From QYQL01 sp041674265 (GTDB lineage: Bacteria; Verrucomicrobiota; Verrucomicrobiia; Chthoniobacterales; Terrimicrobiaceae), in contig JBAYWC010000003.1 in assembly GCA_041674265.1 (NCBI GenBank), forward strand, positions 1 through 61,386: DNA of 61,386 nt. The letters are read 5' to 3'. Numbering within the stretch: position 1 is the first letter of the stretch; each line of letters starts with the position of its first letter. Below are positions 52,524 through 61,305 of the stretch, one piece after another. The position numbers and the translations under genes were made by a program. The notes below the pieces were generated by a model. That model worked only from the letters and a program-made list of their open reading frames with translations. It had not been told where the DNA came from and did no database searches.

Positions 52524-53837
52524 TTATTCAGGGTTTACGGCAACATTGTCGTCGGGCTGAGCGTGCCACACAAAAAAGCCCGCCTCCGCCGCCTCTCTAC
52601 ATTTCAAATGAACGAATTCCGCATTATGTAGCTGGAATACCTCCGCGTTTCTCCGCCACGTCAGAAACGCCTCCTCGTGAGATTCGTAGTTCTTTAGTTC
52701 GCCGGAACAGACCGGGCATTCAAGCTCGGCAGGCGGACACATGTCTTGTATGTAACCATCTAGTAGGATTGCTCGAAACTGCTCAACTCCCGATGGAGGG
52801 GGCGGTGAGGCGAAATAGGTGCCATGTAAAAAATTCTTCAAAAAGTCTCGTCGCCATGTGCGACTTGACAATGAGTTTCCGTGAGACACGCATTGAATTG
52901 CATAGTGCGACAATATGCGAACTTCCGATTCAGGGGCTGTGGATTGATCGACAAGCGTTAGGTCTTCTCTCAACAAATCATGTGGTCTATTGTCCAGAGT
53001 TCCTCCTTGAATGAGGCAATCGTCGATTGCCGCAAATAGGCTATAAAAGTCCGCCTTCTGTCGAAATCTCGTCTTCGCGAATTCGAGCCTCGGACCGACA
53101 AATATTCGTTCAAAGTCGCTAAGCACATTCATGAAGCGCGTCTTGACTACTTCTTCCTCTTCGCGTGGCCATTCCGTGAAGTCCATGTAAAAATCATCAA
53201 GCGTTTCCCTCTTGTCTTGTGGCCCCCTCAACAAAAGAGCCAACAATTCTGAGACAAACTCCACATCACCCATGCGTTTACTATTGGTCACTGTAAATAC
53301 TCGCCCGACCTCAAAAAATGGGGTTTGAGCAAGCTCCTCAGACAGTCTAAGGAATGCACCAGGAAAATCTGCGCGCCTCAGTTCCTGTTTGTTCAGGGCA
53401 ACGGTATACTTGTTTACGCGACTATAGATGTCACGAACAATGTCATCGGGAGCGTTTCGAATTTCGTTTATGTCAATCTTGTAGGACAGAATATCCTCGC
53501 GAACATTTGCTGGAAGTTCAGAAAACTTTAGTCCAAAGTATTCTCCTGAGTAAGGCTTAATAAGTTTTATGTCGTCATTCAGAAATGCGAGTATCGCTTT
53601 AATTCGTTGCTGCCCATCGATAACCACCCGGTAGGTGTCATTATTCCGGATTACTGCCTGTAAGAATATCTTCGGCATTGGAATATTGCGAAGTATTGTG
53701 TCCATCAGCAGCACACGTGCGGCAGGTGACCAGACCTCCTTGCGTTGAAAATCAGGTCTTATTTCGATCCTTTGTTGATTGCTCCAATCTCGAATATCTG
53801 AAATCGGATGAGAGCTTGAGATCCATTTCCAGTTCAT
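52524..53837 (-). CDS. DUF262 protein with C-terminal Cys/His cluster
   Basis: 437 residues. The ParB/Srx-like DUF262 core is clear: IRPDFQRKEVWSPAARVLLM near residue 27 and the DGQQR motif at 74-78 (VVIDGQQRIKAIL), needed for nucleotide hydrolysis in GmrSD/SspE-type enzymes. There is no DUF1524 HNH domain. The C-terminus has CPVC (374-377) and HLKC (410-413), a possible zinc finger. It lies 10 bases after sspD and 12 before the kinase. It may be a short SspE-like sensor without its nuclease, or an accessory factor. This gene has the lowest GC in the window. Confidence 0.75.
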   Translation of the reverse strand: MNWKWISSSHPISDIRDWSNQQRIEIRPDFQRKEVWSPAARVLLMDTILRNIPMPKIFLQAVIRNNDTYRVVIDGQQRIKAILAFLNDDIKLIKPYSGEYFGLKFSELPANVREDILSYKIDINEIRNAPDDIVRDIYSRVNKYTVALNKQELRRADFPGAFLRLSEELAQTPFFEVGRVFTVTNSKRMGDVEFVSELLALLLRGPQDKRETLDDFYMDFTEWPREEEEVVKTRFMNVLSDFERIFVGPRLEFAKTRFRQKADFYSLFAAIDDCLIQGGTLDNRPHDLLREDLTLVDQSTAPESEVRILSHYAIQCVSHGNSLSSRTWRRDFLKNFLHGTYFASPPPPSGVEQFRAILLDGYIQDMCPPAELECPVCSGELKNYESHEEAFLTWRRNAEVFQLHNAEFVHLKCREAAEAGFFVWHAQPDDNVAVNPE

Positions 53838-53847
53838 AATATAGAAA

Positions 53848-54654
53848 TCAGAGTTGGCAGATTAAGCATGCTTTGGGAGCGTCATCATCTTCTTCAAGCC
53901 CCGCTAAAACATCGACAAGTTTTCTATTTTGGCGCGATTTCCGATAGCGCTCCTTCATCTCATCGGCCTTCGCTCTGATCTTTGCGATATTCTTTGGCTT
54001 GCGAAGCTCGCTCAGGGGCATGCCTTGGTTCCATGTAAATGTTTTCCCAGCATCGGGACTTAGTTTCTCGTAGGCCTGAGCTTTGTCGAACTGCTCAGGA
54101 TGCGCTTCAAGGAGACGCACCCATTCGATGGGTTTTTGAAAGAAACAGAAATAGCAACCGGAGTGAGTGCGTCCCCAATTCAGATACGGTGGGAGTCCGA
54201 TTCCACTCTCGGTCAGGATCTTCATGACCCCCGCATAGTCGATGCCGTATTCTTTGAACGGAAAGACAGCTTTGATATTCTCCTTCGTGCTGATATAGCC
54301 GACTCGATCCTCATCGGCTCGAATGCCGACGTAGCTGATGACCTCCCCTTCCCCAACGTAATCCTCAAACGGTTTGAGTTTCAGCATCTTGGTGCACCAG
54401 CGCATGTTTGGAGCAGGGAGATACCCTCCGAAGACTTCGAGCCAGTGGTCAAAATTCGCTCGCGGGTTGAGGCGGACGATCTTTTTTCCGAGGTAGGCTT
54501 CGACTTGGTTCAGGTAATCGATGGTTTCATCCAACTCGCTCCCGGTATCGCAGAAAACATATTCCATCTCGGGCACCTTATCCCGCATGAATAGAGCAAG
54601 GGCTGTGCTGTCCTTGCCGCCGGAGAGACCGAGAATGTGACGGGGTTGACTCAT
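53848..54654 (-). CDS. sspD: SspD/DndC-like PAPS-reductase-family ATP pyrophosphatase
   Basis: 268 residues. Activates the DNA backbone or sulfur for phosphorothioate formation. PP-loop LGLSGGKDSTALALF (SGGKDS 11-16) places it in the adenine-nucleotide alpha hydrolase superfamily. Cysteines: C35; C87 in MRWCTKM; C167/C170 in SGCYFCFFQKP; and C263/C266 in the terminal CLICQL. The 87-167-170 set could hold a cluster or carry persulfide, as in DndC. ATG overlaps the sspC stop (ATGA). Neighbours sspB and sspC point to SspD rather than DndC, since no DndD/DndE are present. Confidence 0.88.
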   Translation of the reverse strand: MSQPRHILGLSGGKDSTALALFMRDKVPEMEYVFCDTGSELDETIDYLNQVEAYLGKKIVRLNPRANFDHWLEVFGGYLPAPNMRWCTKMLKLKPFEDYVGEGEVISYVGIRADEDRVGYISTKENIKAVFPFKEYGIDYAGVMKILTESGIGLPPYLNWGRTHSGCYFCFFQKPIEWVRLLEAHPEQFDKAQAYEKLSPDAGKTFTWNQGMPLSELRKPKNIAKIRAKADEMKERYRKSRQNRKLVDVLAGLEEDDDAPKACLICQL

Positions 54655-57600
54655 GACTCGCGGGTGCTTTTCAATTGGGTCCAGATGGCTCGCGAAGCCG
54701 CCGCCAGGCCAAGGCGCTTGTTTTTGCCGATGAGCTGAACCATGTCCTGCTCCAATTGGTGGAGCTGGGTTTCTTCGTCCTGATTGAAATGGACGACCTC
54801 CTGTTTCTCCTCTCCATCCGCCTGGGTGACAGCGATACGCATGCCGCGGGAGGATTTGCCGCCCTTGCCGGAACGGAAGGAAACGCTCTCGGCGCGGAGA
54901 AAGCGGCCAATCGCGGCGGGCAGTTCCCGGTTAAAGTTGTCTTCGTCTTCGTCCCTCCAGCGCTGGGGAGGACGGAGAGCGAGGAGACTGCCCAAAGATT
55001 CCAGCCATTCGCCTTCGGCCAACTGATCGTCGAAGAGGCGGAAGCAGAAAGATTTCAACTTCGGCTCGGTGACATGAAGGAGGAGGCCTTCGGCGCGGGC
55101 CGCTATTGCCATCCGTGTCTGGGCGAAGCTGGGTGCCGTGTAACCGAATTGTTCGCCGAGGTCGTGCCGCATGCGCCCCTGAAGGGAAGTGAAACACTGG
55201 CGGAGTTCATCAAGAGCGTCCTTGAGGCAACCAACGAAGGATTCGACCTCTTTTGTCGGAACCTTGCCCCCGATTTCAAATTTTGAGAATCCGCAGGCAA
55301 CAGGGAGATCGTGGAAGACCATTTTCACGGGTTCTTGGGCGGCGAGGATGACCTCGCGAACGGCCAGAGCTCGTTTGCTCAAGCGTTTGGTGTTCCGCGT
55401 GTATTCCTCCAACTGGGCAACAAACGTGCAGAGTTTACGGACGACGTCCAGGAGTTCGACTTCTGCGTCACGGGCCGAGCGGACTTTTAGAATTTCGGCC
55501 AGCTTGGCGAACAACTCCGAGCGGACTCCCTCGATCTTGCAGTATTGTAGCTCGAAATCCTGCGGATTCTTGGTAAGTTGAAGAAATGCTTCCTGGTGGA
55601 GTTCGCTGAGGAAAGTGCCGTTTTTGTAAAAGGCGACCTCTTGTTCATCGGCAATGGCGATCACGGCGAGCAGGAGTGGAATCAGGCCGTCGCGCAAGCC
55701 GTAGGGTGCCTGGCGTAGCTCACGGAAGATGTGATCAATCGGCACCCGGGTATCGGGCTGGTCGCTGATGATCTGTCGGATTCGGTTCAGGGCCGGAAGA
55801 ACTTGGCATGGGTCATCCAGGCTGGGATTGCCGATAGTCCAGACACCTTGAACTTCACGGTGAAGCCCCGCTTGCTGGAGCACTGAGAGATACATGGATT
55901 TCTCGGGCGGATTCTTGTCCGCCGAGAATCCGAGGAGGGGCTTGTCCGCATTGGCGAACATGAGCTCGACAAGGCGCATGCGGGCAGCGGCAGCGGCGGA
56001 ACTCAGGACGCGGCGGTTAATCAGCTCATTCTCGATATGGGGCGCAGAGAAATAAACGTTGTCGCAGAGCTCAGAGAGCTTGGTAAGAAGTTCCCGGCCT
56101 GTGTGGATGGGGAGCTTTTTACCCTGGTAAACCCAAGTCAAAGAGGTTTTCCCCCCGAGGCGGTTGAGGCCGATGTAATCTTGGATGTTTTTTTGGAGCT
56201 GGTTCGCCGCCTGTTCCTGATAGCGTGATACCTCTTCTCGAGCATATTTGTCATTGTTGAGTTCCGGCGTATTCGCCATGACCCAATCCCAACGAAGCGA
56301 TTCGAGGACCGCACCGGACAGTTTCTGGAGCGGCTGGGGAACCGCAATGAGATCCAAGCGCGTGGGATCCTTCTTTTGGGCCAGTGCGATATTCAGGCTC
56401 GCCTGGCGGTCCTGTTCATTTTCACAGAGTGGAACGAAAATCGTGCCGTCGGATTCGCCGCTCGGCTGTTTGAGACGTTCCTCCAGTTCTGAGGTTGCGC
56501 AGTAATGGATCTGAAAAAATCTGAGGTTGCCGGTGTTGATGTAGTGCCTGCGAGCGACGAGGGGGCGGCTGTCGAGTTTGTCGAGAATGGCGCTGGAGAC
56601 ATTGGGGAGATTGGAAAGGCTCCTCTTTGCATCGTCGAACCGCGACTCAATATCAACGCTGGAATAGGGCCAGAGGCAATAGCTGTTGGAGTAACCGCGG
56701 TGGTGGATGACGCCGCGCTTGCGAAGATTCTTCAGAACGGAGGCGACTTGCGCTTGCCCTGCCTTATTCGATCCAGCAACGGCCCATTGGATGGCTTCCT
56801 CGGTGGGTGCCATGTCGTCCGCCTGAAGGACGTTCAACATGCCGATGGTCTTGAGAACGATGTGATCGAGCGGTTCGGGCGATTGGTAACTCTCGATGTT
56901 GGATTCGATCACGCTCCAGCGACTGCGGTAACTGGCAACCGCCAGACGATGGCCGAAAGTCAGACGAACATAGTCGTAGAAATCGTGAAGGCGGTAGGGT
57001 CGGGCAGATTCGACAGGAGAACTTGTGCAAAATGCCCGAAGACCGAACGGCTCAAAAGAAAGCAGAAAACTGAACAGGGACCGCTCGTTTTGCCCGAATC
57101 TCTGGAACGTGCGGATCAGGACCGGAAGAACAAGCGGATCAAGGGGAAAAAGCCCGAGCGCATGGTCGCGCAAGGCCGCCTTTCCTGCGGCCGTGCCATA
57201 CCATCCAAGCCGGATGGCTTGCTCCATGGATGACGAAGCCTGTTTGCGTAACGTGTCGGGAAGCTTTTGAGTTTGCGTGTTGAGCGCGGATGCGGCAATC
57301 GCCTCGATTTGATCCAACGGCTGCTCGAACACAATTTCCTCCAACCGTCCGGCGACCTTTTCCCATTCGCGCTGGGAGGTGACAGAAAGCTGCTCGGCGT
57401 AGGCATTGAATCCCTGATGAAGAAAGCAAACGAGAATAAAGGGGTGCTTGCCGCTTCTTTGGGCAAACTCGCTCAGGCGTTGCAGTAGATAAACGTCCTG
57501 CCGGTCGGGGTGCAGGGCGGCGTATTCGAGGAATTTCCCGACTTCATCCAGGATGAGCATCAAGCCATTGGCTTTGCCGGATGTGACGATTTTTGCAGAG

Positions 57601-58112
57601 GATTGCTGCACCAGAGAGACGAGCTTGTCCTCGGAAATAACTTCATCGCTTTCGACGAGGCGCGAGATTTCCAGTTCGAGATCCGATTTGCGGCCTTTGC
57701 TGGCATTTTCCACCAGAGCGGCTGACAGGCTCTTCAGGATGGCCGTTGCCATGGGCTCCCGACTGCCGACCACCAGCACAGGCAGGTATTGGCTTTTCCG
57801 GACACTTGGAAGGATTTCGGCCACCTCTTTGAAGAGTGGTTTTGGAAGCCGATTGCTGGCATCCCGGACCGTCGAGGCGAGAAGTAGCCCGAACGAGGAT
57901 TTGCCCGTCCCGTATTGGCCGGTAAGACGCCATGCTCGCCGACTGGAATTGGCTTCCATGCCCTCACCAATTCGGGTGAGACATTGCCGCGTGAATGGGG
58001 TCAGGTGGTAGCCCTCAAGTGCGCTCGGGTCCTCGTAGTCGCGGACAAGATCTGCTGAGCGGAGGAACCGTTCAGAAGGGCGAATAAGAGAGAGCAAGTC
58101 GCTGTTAGGCAT
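54651..58112 (-). CDS. sspC: SspC-like large P-loop ATPase
   Basis: 1153 residues. N-terminal ATPase: Walker A TGQYGTGKSSFGLLL (65-72) and Walker B LMLILDEVGKFLEYA (D189/E190). The remaining ~900 residues are without named domains and mostly helical. In SspBCD systems SspC is the ATPase that couples with the SspB nickase and SspD during single-strand phosphorothioation. It overlaps sspB by 8 bases and sspD by 4, so subunit ratios are likely fixed by coupling. BREX-type ATPases have similar N-termini, but the sspB and sspD neighbours decide the call. Confidence 0.82.
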   Translation of the reverse strand: MPNSDLLSLIRPSERFLRSADLVRDYEDPSALEGYHLTPFTRQCLTRIGEGMEANSSRRAWRLTGQYGTGKSSFGLLLASTVRDASNRLPKPLFKEVAEILPSVRKSQYLPVLVVGSREPMATAILKSLSAALVENASKGRKSDLELEISRLVESDEVISEDKLVSLVQQSSAKIVTSGKANGLMLILDEVGKFLEYAALHPDRQDVYLLQRLSEFAQRSGKHPFILVCFLHQGFNAYAEQLSVTSQREWEKVAGRLEEIVFEQPLDQIEAIAASALNTQTQKLPDTLRKQASSSMEQAIRLGWYGTAAGKAALRDHALGLFPLDPLVLPVLIRTFQRFGQNERSLFSFLLSFEPFGLRAFCTSSPVESARPYRLHDFYDYVRLTFGHRLAVASYRSRWSVIESNIESYQSPEPLDHIVLKTIGMLNVLQADDMAPTEEAIQWAVAGSNKAGQAQVASVLKNLRKRGVIHHRGYSNSYCLWPYSSVDIESRFDDAKRSLSNLPNVSSAILDKLDSRPLVARRHYINTGNLRFFQIHYCATSELEERLKQPSGESDGTIFVPLCENEQDRQASLNIALAQKKDPTRLDLIAVPQPLQKLSGAVLESLRWDWVMANTPELNNDKYAREEVSRYQEQAANQLQKNIQDYIGLNRLGGKTSLTWVYQGKKLPIHTGRELLTKLSELCDNVYFSAPHIENELINRRVLSSAAAAARMRLVELMFANADKPLLGFSADKNPPEKSMYLSVLQQAGLHREVQGVWTIGNPSLDDPCQVLPALNRIRQIISDQPDTRVPIDHIFRELRQAPYGLRDGLIPLLLAVIAIADEQEVAFYKNGTFLSELHQEAFLQLTKNPQDFELQYCKIEGVRSELFAKLAEILKVRSARDAEVELLDVVRKLCTFVAQLEEYTRNTKRLSKRALAVREVILAAQEPVKMVFHDLPVACGFSKFEIGGKVPTKEVESFVGCLKDALDELRQCFTSLQGRMRHDLGEQFGYTAPSFAQTRMAIAARAEGLLLHVTEPKLKSFCFRLFDDQLAEGEWLESLGSLLALRPPQRWRDEDEDNFNRELPAAIGRFLRAESVSFRSGKGGKSSRGMRIAVTQADGEEKQEVVHFNQDEETQLHQLEQDMVQLIGKNKRLGLAAASRAIWTQLKSTRES

Positions 58113-59103
58113 ATGTGGGAACGGGTGCGTAGATTGCGGACAGCGAGATGCTCTGGTTGTGTTTCTTGCGAATCAGGGATGAAATGGATGCTGATTCCCT
58201 GAAATCAAAGAATCCGTCTGTATCCAGGGCCAATGACTCTGCACGACGGTGAATGTCGTCTTCCGGGAGTTTGAAGACTTGGCCGGGGCTGCCATGTCCT
58301 GATGCGAGAAGCTGGAATGAAAGGGTTTTTTCACCCGGATGACGGAGTCGCCAAAATTCATCCACGCAGTAAGCGAAGAGCATGGGGGATATCTCTGGCT
58401 TAGGTTCGCGTCGGAAAACATAAATCGGCTCTGGCCTGCCGGCATTGCGCTTCCCGGGCCTATGACCGACTTGATCGAGTAGCCCCAGTTCAACGAGCGG
58501 GCAGTCGAGATTGTCCTCCCGGACTTCGCCTTTTCTCCCTCTCGTCGGGACGTAGGAATGCAGAAAAATCTCAAATTGCTGCTCCAGGGTGGAGTCAGAA
58601 AGCTCCTTATCGAGGCTGATTGTGGCTTTTTTGACCGCATCGAATACCGAGGAGACTGTCAATTCCGGCTCTTGGAACTTCGAGAGGAGAAAGTCCCACG
58701 CGAAAACAGGGTTTTCGACATTCGTTGCCAGTTTCCAGTGCAGGAGCCAAAGGGTTTGAATATCCTCGAGGTAAGGATCGAAGCCTTCCTCAAAAGAATC
58801 TGTTCGCTCGTTATGGGTGCGCCAAAAAATCTGGGCACCAAAATCTGTGAGAACATGCCCAAATTTGCAGGGCTCAATGACTCCCACTGCTTCCGCCCAG
58901 AACCGAATCGAACAGACCATGTTTTTTCCGACGCCGAGCTCGACCATTGCACGGTCCTCGTATGAGGAAGATAAAATCTCGGACATCTCAGCCACCTTTC
59001 GAACTGCCTTCGGCAACCATGCATACCTGCACGCAAAGGTTTCATGCCCTGAGAAGCGGAATGTGGGAGATTGCATCATCTTATTCTCATTCGAGTTCGG
59101 CAT
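58105..59103 (-). CDS. sspB: SspB-like DUF4007 protein (nickase)
   Basis: 332 residues from ATG 59103 (MPNSNENKM); ATG 59079 is also possible and a TTG at 59160 would extend into the palindrome. The DUF4007 opening is clear: FSGHETFACRYAWLPKAVRK, then DRAMVELGVGKNMVCSIRFW and DFGAQIFW. Family knowledge: SspB nicks one strand of DNA at the modification sequence. A winged-helix-like tail with charged stretches follows. First gene of the operon; a perfect inverted repeat lies 30-48 bases upstream of this ATG. Overlaps sspC by 8 bases. Confidence 0.87.
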   Translation of the reverse strand: MPNSNENKMMQSPTFRFSGHETFACRYAWLPKAVRKVAEMSEILSSSYEDRAMVELGVGKNMVCSIRFWAEAVGVIEPCKFGHVLTDFGAQIFWRTHNERTDSFEEGFDPYLEDIQTLWLLHWKLATNVENPVFAWDFLLSKFQEPELTVSSVFDAVKKATISLDKELSDSTLEQQFEIFLHSYVPTRGRKGEVREDNLDCPLVELGLLDQVGHRPGKRNAGRPEPIYVFRREPKPEISPMLFAYCVDEFWRLRHPGEKTLSFQLLASGHGSPGQVFKLPEDDIHRRAESLALDTDGFFDFRESASISSLIRKKHNQSISLSAIYAPVPTYA

Positions 59104-59132
59104 GCTATGCGCTCGGCATGGAAAATCCAGAC

Positions 59133-59151
59133 TTTCCCGGACACCGGGAAA
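59133..59151 (-). promoter_or_regulatory. Inverted repeat upstream of sspB, operator or leader hairpin
   Basis: TTTCCCGG-aca-CCGGGAAA is a perfect 8-base inverted repeat with a three-base centre, ending 30 bases before the sspB ATG. It is placed where a repressor could block the whole operon, or a hairpin could sit in the leader. No regulator gene is in the operon. Confidence 0.5.
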
Positions 59152-59322
59152 AGAAATCAAGTTGAGGTGGCGTTCCGATCCGGCGGGTTTTTCGTAACAT
59201 GATGCCCGCGATTTTTGCCCGACAACTCGGTCAACGGTTGTCCTACTCGGAAGAAAAATGGAAATTTCCTTACGCGCCCATATTTTTTGGCCCTCCCGAT
59301 GGGTCGACGCGACAAGCGCCGC

Positions 59323-60330
59323 TCAGAATTGCCTCAAAAACCGGAGGTCGTTTTCGACGAGCATCCGGATGTCGGGGATTTTTGCGAGGTTCATGGCGAG
59401 GCGGTCGAGGCCGAATCCGAAGGCGAATCCGGTGACCAGCTCGGGATCGTACACGCGATCACCCCGCCGGTCGCAGATCGCCTCGAAGACCGCGGGATCG
59501 ACCATGCCGCAGCCGGCGAGTTCCATCCATTGGTTCCCCAGTGCTTCGGCCCGGATATCGATCTCGTAGCTCGGCTCGGTGAACGGAAAAAAGTGCGGGC
59601 GGAATTGGAGATCGGTGCCCGGGCCGAACAGCTCGCGGAAGAAAAATTCGAGCGTGCCCTTGAGATCGGCGAGGCTCACATTTTCGGCGACGTAGAGGCC
59701 CTCCATCTGGGTGAACTGCGCGAGGTGGGTGGCATCGACTTCGTCGCGACGGTAGGCCGCGCCGGGAGCGATGATCCGCACCGGAGGCGGCGTGGTCTCC
59801 ATGACGCGAATCTGGACGGTGGAGGTATGGGAGCGGAGGAGCCGTCCATCCGGCAGGTAAAATGTATCCTGCTCGTTGCGCGCGGGATGATCGGGGGGGG
59901 TGTTGAGCGCGTCGAAACAATGCCACTCGGTCTCGATATCCGGGCCGTCGGCGATCGCAAATCCCATGCGGCGAAAACACTTCACCGCACGGTCCATCAA
60001 TTGCGTGAGCGGATGCAATGTGCCGGCCCCGGGAAATGTTCCGGGCAGGGTCAGATCGAGGGAAGCGGCTGCCTCGGCGTCCGCTTTCTCCAGCAGCCGG
60101 ATCTCCTGCGCTTCGAGGGCGGTCGTGACCGCCTGCCGGAGATCGTTGAGCAGTTTCCCGAAACGCGGGCGGTCCTCCTTCGCGACATGGCGCATGCCTT
60201 CGTTGAGGGCGGTGACCGCCCCGCTTTTTCCCAGAAAGCGCACGCGGGCCGCGTCGAGCGAGGCGCGGTCGGTGACGGCACTGATGACTTCGAGCGCTTC
60301 GGCGCGCAGGACTTCGATTTGTTGCTGCAT
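59323..60330 (-). CDS. pheS: Phenylalanine--tRNA ligase alpha subunit
   Basis: 335 residues, full length. Charges tRNA-Phe in an alpha2-beta2 complex with PheT. Class II motif 2 region: LLRSHTSTVQIRVME ... GAAYRRDEVDATHLAQFTQM; motif 3: GFAFGFGLDRLAMN. N-terminal coiled coil from MQQQIEVLRAEALEV. pheT, normally next, is missing: 219 bases downstream the ssp operon begins. Upstream are rplT and rpmI, the usual order. Confidence 0.96.
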   Translation of the reverse strand: MQQQIEVLRAEALEVISAVTDRASLDAARVRFLGKSGAVTALNEGMRHVAKEDRPRFGKLLNDLRQAVTTALEAQEIRLLEKADAEAAASLDLTLPGTFPGAGTLHPLTQLMDRAVKCFRRMGFAIADGPDIETEWHCFDALNTPPDHPARNEQDTFYLPDGRLLRSHTSTVQIRVMETTPPPVRIIAPGAAYRRDEVDATHLAQFTQMEGLYVAENVSLADLKGTLEFFFRELFGPGTDLQFRPHFFPFTEPSYEIDIRAEALGNQWMELAGCGMVDPAVFEAICDRRGDRVYDPELVTGFAFGFGLDRLAMNLAKIPDIRMLVENDLRFLRQF

Positions 60331-60342
60331 GAAGACAGGAAC

Positions 60343-60445
60343 TTTAAACCACAGAGGACCCAGAGAAAATGGAAAGATTTTTAGAAATCATTCTTTCTGA
60401 GGAAATGGTTTCTGCTCTCCGTGCGCTCCGAGTTCTCCGTGGTGA
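60343..60445. repeat. Short non-coding element with inverted arms upstream of pheS (element E)
   Basis: Left arm from 60343 (ACCACAGAGG, ACCCAGAGAA units) and right arm ending at 60445 (in reverse ACCACGGAGA, ACTCGGAGCG, CACGGAGAGC) enclose about 40 bases without coding sense. It fills most of the 143-base rplT-pheS gap and ends 12 bases before the pheS ATG. Confidence 0.5.
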
Positions 60446-60473
60446 GATCCCCTGTTTTTTCCCAGCTCCTAAA

Positions 60474-60857
60474 TCAGGCCGCCAGCTTTTTGGGATGCTT
60501 CGTTTCGAGGGCGGCCTTCGCCTTGTCGGCAATCTGGTTGAAGACGGCCACGTCCTGGATGGCGATGTCGGAAAGCACTTTCCGGTCGATCAGGATGTTC
60601 GCGGCCTTGAGTCCCTCGATGAAACGGCTGTAGGTCAGGCCCTGGGCGCGGACCGCCGCGCTCAGGCGGGTGATCCAGAGGGCGCGGAAGTTGCGCTTGC
60701 GGGTCTTCCGGTCACGGTAGGCCCAGTATTTTCCCTTCATCTGCGCATCTTTTGCGTAGCGGAAGAGTTTGGAACGGCGGCCGCGGTAGCCCTTGGAGGC
60801 GTCGATGACGCGTTTCCGGCGGGCGCGGCTGGCGGGAGCATTGGTTGCTCTTGGCAT
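60474..60857 (-). CDS. rplT: 50S ribosomal protein L20
   Basis: 127 residues, basic. Binds 23S rRNA early in large-subunit assembly. Typical text: KRVIDASKGYRGRRSKLFRY, YAYRDRKTRKRNFRALWI-like stretch (here YWAYRDRKTRKRNFRALWI), ITRLSAAVRAQGLTYSRFIE. Start MPRATNAPASRARRKR. Lies between rpmI and pheS as in many bacteria. Confidence 0.97.
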   Translation of the reverse strand: MPRATNAPASRARRKRVIDASKGYRGRRSKLFRYAKDAQMKGKYWAYRDRKTRKRNFRALWITRLSAAVRAQGLTYSRFIEGLKAANILIDRKVLSDIAIQDVAVFNQIADKAKAALETKHPKKLAA

Positions 60858-60981
60858 GTTATGTCACCCTGCTTTCACAGGGTCTCCTTGGAGCGGCTGT
60901 TCGTTTCGTTGGGATCCCTGGACTCGCCGGCTCCGACATCCCCGAAAAACTCCGGGGCAGTCCGTGGAATCGAAAATAATG

Positions 60982-61194
60982 TCAGTGGCTGAACGGCAGG
61001 TTCGCCTTGATGCGCGCGACGTCCGACTCATGCACGAGCGTGGATTTCGCCATGTGGCGCTTTTTCTTGGAGCTCTTGCTGGCAAGAAGGTGGCGGCGGC
61101 TGCTCTTGGCGCGCTTGATTTTGCCGGTCCCGGTGACCTTGAACCGTTTGGCCACGGACTTGCGGGTTTTGCTGCGTGCGATTGGTTTTGGCAT
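60982..61194 (-). CDS. rpmI: 50S ribosomal protein L35
   Basis: 70 residues, basic. Start MPKPIARSKTRKSVAKRFKV, then GTGKIKRAKSSRRHLLASK and a C-terminal helix, typical of bL35. ATG at 61194. First gene of the rpmI-rplT-pheS set; infC, often just before it, is not found in the 190 bases that remain upstream. Confidence 0.95.
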   Translation of the reverse strand: MPKPIARSKTRKSVAKRFKVTGTGKIKRAKSSRRHLLASKSSKKKRHMAKSTLVHESDVARIKANLPFSH

Positions 61195-61284
61195 GGGAAA
61201 AGTCCGGCAGAATACCAAGCCGGAAACGCATTGCAACCAGAAAAGTGACGCGTGTCGGCGTCCGGGCGCATCTCTGATAGTTGC

Positions 61285-61305
61285 AAAAAAAGCTGGACTA
61301 CAGCT
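61285..61305 (-). terminator. Possible Rho-independent terminator of an upstream minus-strand gene
   Basis: On the minus strand AGCTG-tagtc-CAGCT is followed by seven T. The stem is only five pairs, so the call is weak. It would end a transcript coming from beyond the window and separate it from rpmI. Confidence 0.35.

Noticed and set aside
53848..54654. DndC of a classical DndABCDE system
   Set aside because: No DndB, DndD or DndE nearby; DUF4007 and the large ATPase next to it fit SspB/SspC instead.
54651..58112. BREX BrxC-type ATPase
   Set aside because: The N-terminal ATPase is similar in style, but no BREX methyltransferase, PglZ or BrxL is present.
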